Of a stretch of 64,000 bases of DNA, positions 54,559-64,000 are shown one piece after another. The DNA is from Chamaelirium japonicum (lineage: Eukaryota > Streptophyta > Magnoliopsida > Liliales > Melanthiaceae), in contig CANTAL010000133.1 of the NCBI GenBank assembly GCA_947650365.1, forward strand, positions 62,001 through 126,000. Reading direction: 5' to 3'. The position numbers were made by a program, and so were the translations under genes. Position 1 is the stretch's first letter. Each line of letters begins with the position of its first letter. The notes beneath the pieces were generated by a model. That model made no database searches. It saw nothing but the letters and a program-made list of their open reading frames with translations, and was not told the origin of the DNA.

Positions 54559-55330
54559 AGTTTTCAAGGCGGCCAGGTGATGCCTAGGCGAGGTGTGACC
54601 TAGGTGGCGCCTACGCAAGGCCTAGGCGATAATTTTTTTTAATAATAAAAAATATTTATATGGGATAATATTTGTATTTGAACAAATAATAAGCATAATA
54701 CCATAAAAAACTTCATGTGAATTTTATCAAACAACCAAAATCAAACATTCTTATCCAAAAGGAATATGCATGTCATCATTGTCATACTAAATCACTGAAA
54801 TGTGAATACGTAAAATCATGTATGTCATGCATCATCATATAACAATCTATTAATCAAATTATGTTACTATTAAGAAGTTATAATCTAGAAGTTAGGACTA
54901 GGATTGCAAATGAACCAAGCCGTTCATGAGTAGCTTGCAACACAAGTTCGGTAAAAGCTCGTTCAAGCTTGTTCGATTACTATTTGAGCTAAGCCCAAGC
55001 CTAGAGTTTAGGCTCGTTTTATAAACAAGCCAAGCTCAAACATACTAAAGCTCGGCTCGATTGGGCTCATGAACATGTTTGTTTAGGGATCATGAGCATG
55101 CTCGTGAATAGGTTGGGAAGTATAAACACTTCTTGCAGTCCCAAGTGTCGGTGTCCGACATGTGTCTGACACAGACACGACCCGGACACGTGTTCGACAC
55201 AGACACGGCCCGGACACGTGTCCGACACGCTGGGAGACAGACCAACTGTTTTTTTTTTTGGGCCTTGGACATGGGTTGGACACGGGTCAGACATGGGATG
55301 GACTCTCGGACCTCATTTTGATTTATAAAG
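54559..55330. repeat. pieces of small DNA elements
   Basis: At 54559-54640 is a GATGCCTAGGCGAGG end like the hAT element at 60482, without a partner end. At 54905-55080 is a GCTCGTTCAAGCTTG-type stretch, similar to 59727-59850. At 55140-55225 CGGACACGTGTCCGACAC-type palindromes recur. None has both ends or coding sequence. 53776-54558 shows nothing recognisable. Confidence 0.5.
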
Positions 55331-55837
55331 ACACGAGTCACCCGACCTGACCGCCCCGCCCCGACCCAACGACTCGACCCGATGCGGTTAATAAATACCC
55401 TTCACCCTCCTGCTACCTAAATCCCGATCGGCGAAACCCTCGCCCCTCGCCGACGACCTCACTCACTGCCTCCGACCTCTCCACCGACTGCTTTCAACCT
55501 CGTCGACTGCCATCGACGTCTCCGACCTCTCTCTCTCTCTCGTGAGCGCGTTGTATCAATTTAGGGTCTTTCTCTCTCTCTATGTCGTTCCTCTTCTTCC
55601 TCTCAGCCCCATTGTCTGCACCTCAAATCACAGGCGTCCATTGCATCCACAGCTGATCGGTGCATCGTACTCATGCCCAACCGGCGGGCAAAAGGCCGAC
55701 AACGATTGGATGAGTGCGATGCACTGGTCTCTGTCGTCCATTTGCCTTCCGATGGGGTTGGGTGCAATGCATCGGTCATATGGGTGTAACATAGGGCTTT
55801 AATTTGAGCTACAGTCTGCAGATGATGGGTCACTCTC

Positions 55838-56250
55838 TCTCTCTCCCAGGTGATTGCAATCGATCTTTTGAAGATTATTTTTTTGAAGATTTTTTTTTTT
55901 GAATTCATAAACATGAATCAGTCATTGACTGATTCATGTTTATGCATTCAAAAACAAAAAACTATGGATTTTTTTTTCATAAAAACAGTGAATTTTTGAA
56001 GAAAACAGTGAATAAAAACATTAATTTTTGAATAAAAATAGTGAATAAAAACAGTAATTTGGGTTCTCATTGACTGATTCTCTCTCTCTCTCTCTCTCTC
56101 TCAGGTGATTGCAATCGATCTTTTAAAGATATTTTTTTTGAAGATTTTTTTGTTTTTGAATGCATAAACATGAATAAGTCATTGACTGATTCATCTTATG
56201 CATTTTAAAACAAAAAACTATGGAAATTTTTTTTTCATAAAAACAATGAA
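55838..56250. repeat. duplicated segment of about 150 bp with a 39-base palindrome
   Basis: AGGTGATTGCAATCGATCTT at 55847 and 56103 begins two copies that both continue to CAAAAAACTATGGA. Copy one contains a perfect palindrome at 55906-55944 (19-base arms around one T). It lies upstream of the hAT transposase fragment. Confidence 0.75.
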
Positions 56251-56457
56251 TTTTTATTTATGTTGCTTTTGTTTTGTTATTTTCTTTGTTAGTTGTTAAT
56301 TACTTCTATATTACTTGTTAGTAGTTAATTCGTAGTTATTTGTTAGTTTTGTTATTATTAATTGCATGAATTCTAATTTCTAAGTTTGCTTCATTTGTAT
56401 TGTATTGTTAATGCCAATTATGTTTGTTACGCTTTTGTAATGTATAATAATAGAAAA

Positions 56458-56760
56458 ATGGATCAAGAGAATTTTGCGTCAACCGGTGCCAGTGGTAGTA
56501 GTCATACTTCCCAAGATGAAGATCCTAGTAAGTCTCTTTGGCGGTTTGTGACAAAGATAGCAAAAAAGAAAGGAGGGGGAAATATAACTTTTTAGTGCAT
56601 CTTCTGTCAAATACAGTTCAAGGGCTCTTATTCTAGAGTAAAGGTGCATTTGTTGAAGATAGCCGATCATGGAATTCGGGGATGCTCGGAAGTTACATCC
56701 CAACAAATTCAAAATATGCAAAGGCTTATTGAACAAGTGGAGTTGCTGGCGAAGAAATGA
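56458..56760 (+). pseudogene. hAT transposase N-terminal fragment (BED zinc finger)
   Basis: ATG at 56458 is followed by SKSLWRFVTKIAKKKGGGN, then after an in-frame TAG (56593) CIFCQIQFKGSYSRVKVHLL and HGIRGCSEVT, then QNMQRLIEQVELLAKK and a stop. C-x2-C followed by H and C is the BED-type DNA-binding finger of plant hAT transposases. The catalytic and dimerisation parts are missing, so it is a fragment of about 100 codons. No hAT ends flank it clearly. The stop stands where relatives have a polar residue such as Gln. Confidence 0.75.
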
Positions 56761-57836
56761 ATTGCCCAAGCAAGTCCCTTTGCCAGTTATAAGTCCATAT
56801 ATAAATATATATTTTTAAGATAATATATTAAAATTTGTCTGTATCTTACGATACATGATACAAAAAAGAAAGAACGATACACTATACGATAGTGGAGAGG
56901 TCGTGGCAGTTGGCCAGCGATGGTTGGCGTTGCACCGCTCGGGATGGAGTGAAGCCGCTCGGAGGAAGGGGAATAATTATCGCGATCGGTTTGGCGAGAA
57001 CACACGAAATGTTAGATTGGGTTTGGTATTTGTCTTTCTTCTTATTTTAAGGAATTGTGAAATTTGCTATTTCTATTAATAGGCTAATAGCATTACCTCA
57101 TGTATTAGGATTACTTTACATCTCCATGGATACCTCAAACGATATAAATGTAGTGGTATACTTAACAAATGTGACTTTTTGCACCTAATCGTCAAAACAA
57201 ACGGAACCTAAAGGCATGACAAAAAGAAACATTGGGTCAAAACAAAAAAACTTAGTCCTCATTAACCATCTCATTTTTTTTTCATATTTCTGGAATAAAT
57301 GCTCTTGCATTATATTAGGGAACATGGATCGAGCGTTTCGTGAAATGTCATCATTGGTGACAAAAGTCACACAACTCAAGCACCATCTCATTTATGTCGA
57401 ACTTTATAAACACAGACATCCTGCCATGATCCTTAGACCACTCCATTTTAGGAGCATAAGAGGTTATATCATGTGAATATCATATTGCTTGGATAACGAT
57501 AGTAGACTGGGTGAGAGATGTTAGAAAGTAAGTGAGGTAGTTAGTAGGACTAGAAATCTTAGGAGACATTACAGTGGGAAGGATAGAGATTAGAGAGCTT
57601 AGAGTATGGGAGAGGTACAAACTTAGGAAGATGTTGAAATGAATAAGAAACCTTTAGGAGGGGAGGGATATAAAAATAAATGAAACGAGTGGAGGGTGAG
57701 AATGATTAAACAGAAAATTCGTTCAATTTTCAGGATTGTGGGGCATGTGTTTGCATATATACCAAAATGCATATGCGACCTCACAAGATTCACAACTCAC
57801 ATATGATGTTTGGTGTCATGCAGTGACATATGTGAC

Positions 57837-58787
57837 CAATGTTTAAAAAGGCGAAAGGCATACCGAGGCGTTTTTCCTCTAGAGAGGCGAGGCGTAAGCC
57901 TCAAGGCGCATTGAGGTGTAAGCCTCAAATTTTTTTGAGGTGTTTTGGTAAACAAAAATTAAAGAAGAAAAACTTCAGAATAAATACTATTATTGAATGT
58001 GTAATAATAATTGAACTATATATGCATAATAAATCACAATGTATTAGAAAATATCTTATATGACACGATTGAGCACTCCTCGAGCAATCTAACAACAAAA
58101 TAAAAAGTCAAATAGCTCAAACACGCTTAATTCTTTAATATTCAAGATAATAATTAAAGCAACAACTAACAAGTAATAACAAACAATAAAATACGAATAT
58201 AGGACTAACATTGTCAATATTAAAAAAAAAAACAATGATACAAATACATGAAATGGTAAAATACAAAGAAAAAATCATAGAAAAAACTAGTAGAAGAAGC
58301 AAGATCATGATCTATACCTTTAAACTTGAAGCAAATCTTAATTTCTCACTTGTAGTTGGTAGACAATCCACAAAGAAGAAGAATACAACTTCGGAATTAA
58401 AATCGGAAAAGAAATGAGCACTAAATCTTGATTTTGGGTTTTTGGAGGCAAAGGGGTTTCAAAACCTAAAAAGATCTAAAATGGTTTAGGAGGTTTCAAT
58501 AGGTGAAAAAGGGCCCATGGGGGCGATTTACATATCAAACCCTTTGTGCCCCTTCCACACCAAACATTGGTTTTAACCCCTCCCCGTCCTATGTTTCACG
58601 CCTGGAGCATGAGACTTACGTCTCGAACGCCTTGAGGCGCCCCTCGGACAAAGACATACACCTCTTGATACAGATGTGTAGGTTTTTTATATGTGGCTGC
58701 TGAGGCGTGCGCCTCGAGGCAACACAGGACCGCCTCACTTCGAGGCGGGCCTCGAGGCGTAAGCTTCAAACGCCTTTTTAAACACTG
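57837..58787. mobile_element. non-autonomous hAT element, 951 bp, with 8-bp duplication
   Basis: Ends CAATGTTTAAAAAGGCG and CGCCTTTTTAAACACTG are inverted repeats. TATGTGAC stands on both sides (57829-57836, 58788-58795). The subterminal parts are full of GAGGCG/CGCCTC words, the usual transposase-binding style of hAT elements. It has no coding sequence. 56761-57828 to its left holds nothing recognisable. Confidence 0.85.
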
Positions 58788-59329
58788 TATGTGACCGAAG
58801 GCCTTTGATTGTTGATCTTGTTCTTGACAAGAAATCTCATTGGATCTTTAATTTTTTCTTAGATTTTTCTTCAAATGTGGATTTGATAAGATTACATTGT
58901 TCTAGCAATGTGAACATGTTTGAAATCAACAGTGAGGATTCAAATTTTACTTTAATTGATAGGCAAGATCATGTAATTCAGTATCCTTGATAGGAAGAAC
59001 AAACAAGAAAGATTTGGGGATTAGTTTGCTCTAATACCAAAAGATGTAATTCTAAGCAACTAGGTCTAGAATTGGGGATGTACAGGTCTCAGACAAATGG
59101 ATCTAAGGAAATGGGTTGCTCACTTGTCCAAAATATATTTATGTCACATATTACATACATGGGGCTTTTGGGAGAGATTTGGTCATGTTTTTGGGTATTA
59201 GAACTGTAATAGAATGGTTTGAAGGGTTGCTAGCAAGTTTAGGCCTGGCTATACGAGATTACAAGAGGAAACACATTCTTTGCAGTAGAAAATAAAGGGT
59301 GTACATCAGTTATAACTAGTGTAGTCAAG

Positions 59330-59420
59330 GCGTCGCCTAGGCGACCGCATAGGCCTTTTCGGGCCCGGTCACCTAGGCCACATCCTAGGCGGGTGGCCTA
59401 TATAAAGGTTTTTTCTCTTT
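59330..59420. repeat. one end of a hAT element like 60482-61268
   Basis: TAGTGTAGTCAAGGCGTCGC and several CCTAGGC words match the left end of the element at 60482. No right end follows, so it is truncated. Confidence 0.6.
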
Positions 59421-60481
59421 TTTTTTTTCCTTTTCCAATGTACATATGATCTATATACTTAAATACCATTTTCTATGTTTTTTTTTACCCATTTATCTAT
59501 ATCTCCTAAAATAGAGTTTGTATCATGTTTTTTTACTAAGGTTAATGCTATTGTTTGCTTATAGAAATTTTTTCTCTTTGAATTATCTTTCTATATGCAT
59601 GTGATTTATAATCTCTAGTGCTTTTATTTCTCTAATTTTAGGGTTGTGCTTGATTTTTAAGGTTTGTTTATTATGTTTGATTTGTTTCATAATGATTTAT
59701 AGGGACCTTGGGTTTTTATTTATTCTAACGAGGGTTGCAAACGAGCCGAGCTTTGGTCTGTTTGATCTTGTTTCGGTTAAAAGCTTGGTTGTTCAAGCTT
59801 GGGCTTGGTTTGTTTAGTAATCGAGCCGAGCTGAGCCAAGTCGATGGTTGAACAAAAGGTACATGCTGCACAACATACGATGGTTTAAAAACGTAAATGA
59901 AACAAGGAGCTTGCTTATTAGCAAGATCTAGTATCCTCAAATTAACACCGATAAGGTAGTTCTCCTTGCCTGCCAACTAGTCTTTTATTTTCTTAGTAGC
60001 ACCCTCTTTTGCCAAGTTTTCTTGAGCACCTATCTTAGAGGGTTGATGCCAGGTTGACAAACAATAAGAAAATTCACGTCAATTTTTTTTTTTGGTGTGG
60101 ATCTATCTTTATTAGAGTTGTGCTCCATAGTCGACGCCATGTTAATGGGATAAGGGTCGAATGATGCTGGTATATTATTTTGTGTTACCAACTTGGAGAG
60201 TTGACATCAGGTTAATAACTAATTGGAAAATTCTTGTTATTCTTCTTCTTTAACCATGTTATCTGTAGTTGTGCTAGTCCACCCCATCTTAGTGGATAAG
60301 AGTTGTAAGACATGGATGATGCTGATGGCATGAGTTGTCACAAAAGGTACATGCTGTTGTACTGTGATCACTTGTTTCGTTTACGTTTTTAAACCATCAT
60401 ATGGACTCTACAACCTCAACATTTCGATGCTTATATGATCTGTCTTTGATAAAGAGGATTAAGAAACTATAACAGTTCTAT

Positions 60482-61268
60482 CAGTGTAGTCAAGACGTCG
60501 CTTAGGCCATCGCCTAGGCATTTTGGACTCCTGACCGCCTAGGCCATGGCTAGGCGGGCGGTGGAGTCTAGGCCTGCTTAAGCCATCGCCTGGGCGCCTA
60601 GTTTTGTAATTGGTTTTCTTTTTTTTAAAAAATAATCGGGTTCAAATTGAGTTTTCTTAGATCTCGTTTGGTTTTATAGGTCCATGTTGCTTTATTGATG
60701 GCTAACACCATGCATCATTAATGGGAAAAAAAACTATTGTGTCCATGTTCTCAGGGTTTGAAGAGGAAAAGGTCGAAAGAGACTTATAAGGATTATTCAT
60801 ACAAGCGTGACGATGATGTAGATGGTTAGGTGTTTTAGATGAGTAATTTTAATTGTTTTTTTTTGGATACGTGGTTGTGAAATGTTCCAAATTAATAGAT
60901 TATCTAATATGGTTATATTCATGCTTATGTTATTTGTTTGAATTTATGGCTATGATATGGTTATATTGCTCTTGCTGATATGTGATTAATATTTGCAACG
61001 TATAATCATTGTGGTTGACGCATGATCCTATTTGATGCAATAATAATGGTTTTGTTTCGACCATACACTCTGGATCATACCCATTATCAAATAGTATTAT
61101 TTCGACCATATCTATTTCTAGAAATTAAATTTTATTATGCATAAAATCATAAATTACTTATGTAGATATATGACTTATATTTATATAATATATTTAATTT
61201 TTATTGCCTAGGCCTCGCGTAGGCAGACCAAATCGCCTAGGCATCGCCTTGACACCTTGACTACACTG
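60482..61268. mobile_element. non-autonomous hAT element, 787 bp, with 8-bp duplication
   Basis: Starts CAGTGTAGTCAAGACGTCGC and ends with CCTTGACTACACTG, so the terminal inverted repeat is CAGTGTAGTCAAG. AGTTCTAT flanks it on both sides (60474-60481, 61269-61276). Subterminal CCTAGGC words are repeated. No transposase is encoded. Confidence 0.88.
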
Positions 61269-61387
61269 AGTTCTATCATCCATTACAATATAATTAGTAT
61301 ATTTATTTGTACATCATGCCCATGGTCATTCAAATAATCTCTCTTTCGTTTCCATCTGTTTCTAAGTTACTTGAACCATTCTATTAC

Positions 61388-61726
61388 CAAAAACTCCGAT
61401 TTTTCGAATAAGTCTCGATTAAAACACGACTTATTCATTAAACGTTCTGTACGCGACTCTTTCCCAATTTTTTGAAAAAGTCGCGATTTTATAAATAAGT
61501 CACGATTTTCACGTTTTAATCCCAATTTACACGTTTTATTCCCGATTAATTGCGTTTTAATCCTGTCATGTATTGCTCAAAAAATCTATTGTAACATCTA
61601 GATATAAATATGTTATAAAAGTCTACCATTTGTTTCCCGACTCTTTCCTGATCTTTTCAACTTTTTTCCGATTTTTCCAACTTCTCCCCTAGCCGATATT
61701 TTCCCGACTTCCGACTTGGTAACTAT
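61388..61726. repeat. possible small inverted-repeat element
   Basis: TATTACCAAAAACTCCGA on the left and, inverted, TAGTTACCAAGTCGGAAG on the right are similar ends. Flanks GAACCATT and GGAACCAA are near-matches of 8 bp. The inside repeats CGATTTT words. Class uncertain. Confidence 0.4.
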
Positions 61727-62118
61727 GGAACCAAGTGGCACATGAATTTATCAAATATATAGTAAAAACTGTTACAGTTATAGTCAATGCATATAGTTTT
61801 AGTTGTTTATACTCTATACTGAAGCATCACGTGCATCAAACATGTCAATACTATGGAGAAGAAGAAATGGAACCTGTCCTGTCTAATCTCTATAGAAGAA
61901 ACTCTTCATACACTTCATTTGAGAATCACATGCATGGCACATGCCCAATAATAGTGTTACTAACTTCAGTTGAGTTGTGTGTGAGTAATACAAGTTTTTT
62001 GGTGAAATAATTTTACCTTAGGAGTCTAATGTAATCTATTACTTTGTCAAAGATTTTTTTTTAATGATAAGTAGATGATTTATGGTTGTATCCTACAATT
62101 TTGTTTGATTTTTTCAGA

Positions 62119-62492
62119 AAACTGGAGTGTGTCAGTGTAATGAATTACTTAATAATTTAGGAACTAATTTCAGTTACTTGTCTTTTCTGGATATGAATAT
62201 GTTAGGCATTTATGAAACTGATATTTTGAAACGAGTATTCAAGTTACACGCATCATATTTCTATGGTTTTGTTTCCTTTAGTCTTTAGCAGGATGATTTG
62301 TGGGTACACCTTCGGTCAAAAATCTTCTTTTGAGATTCCGTCTTTTTATTACTCATTAAAATAGATTTTTGGAAATTTGGAGTGTGTCAGTGAATTACTC
62401 AATAATTTAGAAACTAATTTCAGTTACTTGTCTTTCCTGGATATGATTATATTAGGTATATATGAAAGCGATATTTTGAAACGAGTATTAAC
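62119..62492. repeat. tandem duplication just upstream of the KH exon
   Basis: GGAGTGTGTCAGTG with AATAATTTAG and AACTAATTTCAGTTACTTGT occurs at about 62124-62246 and again at 62381-62492, ending in ATATTTTGAAACGAGTATT in both. A few substitutions separate the copies. 61735-62118 has no recognisable feature. Confidence 0.8.
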
Positions 62493-62613
62493 TAGCTGCT
62501 TTCTATATAATGTTTTTACATTTTCTCTGTGGCAGTGGTGAGTGTCTTCATCTAATTTTAAGATTTGGATTTGCTTAGGTTCTCGTGAATTTTGGGAGCT
62601 TTCCAGTAGCAAT

Positions 62614-63267
62614 ATGGATTATGAGAATCCATTTTCTCCTGGAAATCATAAATCAAGTACTTTCAAGAAACGATCTGGCTCTCAGTCTGATAATGGGAAA
62701 CGAAGGAGGTATAATCCTAGCCATGATCGTAGTTCTGCGACTCTTAAAGTTATTGAGACTGTATATCGAATCCTTTGTCCTGTCAAAAAGGTTGGCAGTG
62801 TTCTTGGGAAAGGGGGTAACATTATTAATGACCTCAGAGATGAGACTCATGCAAAGATAACAGTCGTTGACGCTATTCCTGGTGCGGAGGAGAGACTAAT
62901 TATTATTTTTAATTACCCTTCAAAGCAATCAGAAAATTTTGACACTGATCAAGATCCTGAGAATGCTAATCTCAGTAAGAATGAAAATGAGGACATGCAA
63001 CCACATTGCCCTGCCCAGGATGCTCTTTTAAAGGTCCATGATAGGATTGCTGCTGATGAGTATCTATCTGGTGGGGTTGTTCATGAAAAGACGGAACTGG
63101 ATGATGTCACTGCTCGTATTTTGGTTCCAGACAATCAAGTTGGCTGTCTTCTTGGCAAGGGTGGAGCTATTATAAAGAAATTGCGAAGTGAGACTGGTGC
63201 GGGCATTCGCATTTTGCCTGCAGAGCACCTGCCACCTTGTGCTATGGAGACCGATGAATTAGTGCAG
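62614..63267 (+). CDS. KH-domain RNA-binding protein (HEN4/RCF3-like), first coding exon, gene continues to the right
   Basis: ATG at 62614 opens MDYENPFSPGNHKSSTFKKR, a basic low-complexity start. The 218 codons hold two KH domains: KH1 from about residue 48 (ETVYRILCPVKKVGSVLGKG; GKGG at 65-68) and KH2 from about 165 (TARILVPDNQVGCLLGKGGA; GKGG at 181-184). The GxxG loops that grip single-stranded RNA are intact in both. Plant relatives have five KH domains and act in pre-mRNA processing in the nucleus. The exon ends at CAG before GTATTA (63268), phase 0; an acceptor TTGCTTAG ends at 62578. The frame has no defect. Later exons lie outside the window. Confidence 0.9.
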
Positions 63268-64000
63268 GTATTACCTTATAAAGACCCACCCATGGTTCAT
63301 TTGGTTTGCTCAGTGCTCTTTGACGTGAGTAAATAAAATACGAACATTTTCAATTCGAAATTGATATATCCTCGAGCACATTTGTTTTGAATTTTCTATT
63401 ATGTGCAGACATTATCAGACATTGTTTTTATACATATCATACACCTTCCTCGGTGAATATCTATAATGTTTGAAGAGGGTATCAACATTCTCCTGTACAT
63501 AGTATCGAATGGTGTAATATGAATACTGAGTACGCAATCAGTTCTTAATTTTTATGTGGAGGACGTATACAAGCTTATTTAGTAGGGCTGATGATTGATT
63601 ACATAATCGCTTAACAGTAAGTTATGTTTATTTTTTTCCTTGTAGGATATGTTCATTTTTTTTTTAATTTTGTCAGGTGATGAAACTAATTCATGAATCA
63701 GATGAAACTACAGAATTGTTAAACATTAAGGTGGAAGAGGAAAACATAATGATTTGTTTAGGGTTAATGCCATCTCACTAACCTACACAGACCTTAAACT
63801 ATCCAATAAGCTCAAACCTTTTGATTCCTTTCTTGTTTGTAGACTAATTTAAGCATTATTATTGTCCTTCACAATTTGTTTTTTTTATAATTGAAGATGG
63901 TTTGGTTCATTTGCTACCGTGGTGAAAGATCCTATCTAATTCTACTTTCCTCAATAGAAGTTCATGTGGACTCCAGGGTTTTAAAAGTGGTGTCGTGGTC
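63268..64000 (+). other. intron of the KH-domain gene, incomplete
   Basis: From the donor GTATTA at 63268 the DNA is AT-rich with T runs. I could not find the next KH-gene exon before the window ends. The last bases (GGGTTTTAAAAGTGG) look like the start of a small repeat element. Confidence 0.55.

Noticed and set aside
55067-55350. Several overlapping open stretches on both strands
   Set aside because: They arise from GGACACGTGTCC palindromes that read open in many frames.
61735-62010. 91-codon open stretch as an upstream exon of the KH gene
   Set aside because: No similarity to KH-gene N-termini and no clear splice sites joining it to 62614.

Overview
The window is nuclear DNA of a flowering plant. 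The evidence is nested plant LTR retrotransposons, a plant LINE, a Cassandra element with 5S-derived LTRs, hAT elements, and a spliced KH-domain host gene entering at the right edge. The species cannot be told from the sequence. Almost everything left of about 53 kb is transposon; the only host gene I can support starts at about 62.6 kb.

Left part (1-22.1 kb): an old plus-strand LINE was cut repeatedly by later insertions. From left to right these are the 5' part of a minus-strand copia element (1-5837), a gag-only copia element with two LTRs (6706-9525), a complete Cassandra TRIM with a perfect 5-bp target duplication (9553-10317), and a decayed full-length copia element (12519-21387). LINE pieces appear between them: the end of RT and zinc-binding region at 5838-6705, short bridges at 9526-9552 and 10318-10370, a piece at about 10840-10975, and RNase H at 21630-22110.

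Central part (23.7-52.7 kb): two related Ty3/gypsy elements of the Tat type, one inside the other, both on the minus strand. The inner one (30521-43760) has 748-bp LTRs differing at about 21 sites and a perfect target duplication. Its gag-pol lies in one reading frame interrupted only by point stop codons. The outer one (24423-52682) is older and much decayed. Both have the same unusual layout on the plus strand behind the 3' LTR: an element-specific tandem array, a promoter region, and a three-exon antisense gene ending in a coiled coil, followed by a further tandem array facing the end of pol. Two in-frame stop codons are at the same aligned positions in both elements. One lies between protease and reverse transcriptase in the leaky context UAG-CAR-YYA. 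A plus-strand LTR of the same family (23672-24381) lies head to head with the outer element's LTR.

Right part (52.7-64 kb): AT-rich DNA with a pyrimidine tract, a run of 34 C, hAT pieces (a BED zinc-finger transposase fragment and two non-autonomous elements with exact 8-bp duplications), then the first coding exon of a KH-domain RNA-binding protein gene. A possible 5' UTR of that gene lies near 53.5-53.8 kb, which would make the hAT-rich stretch its leader intron.
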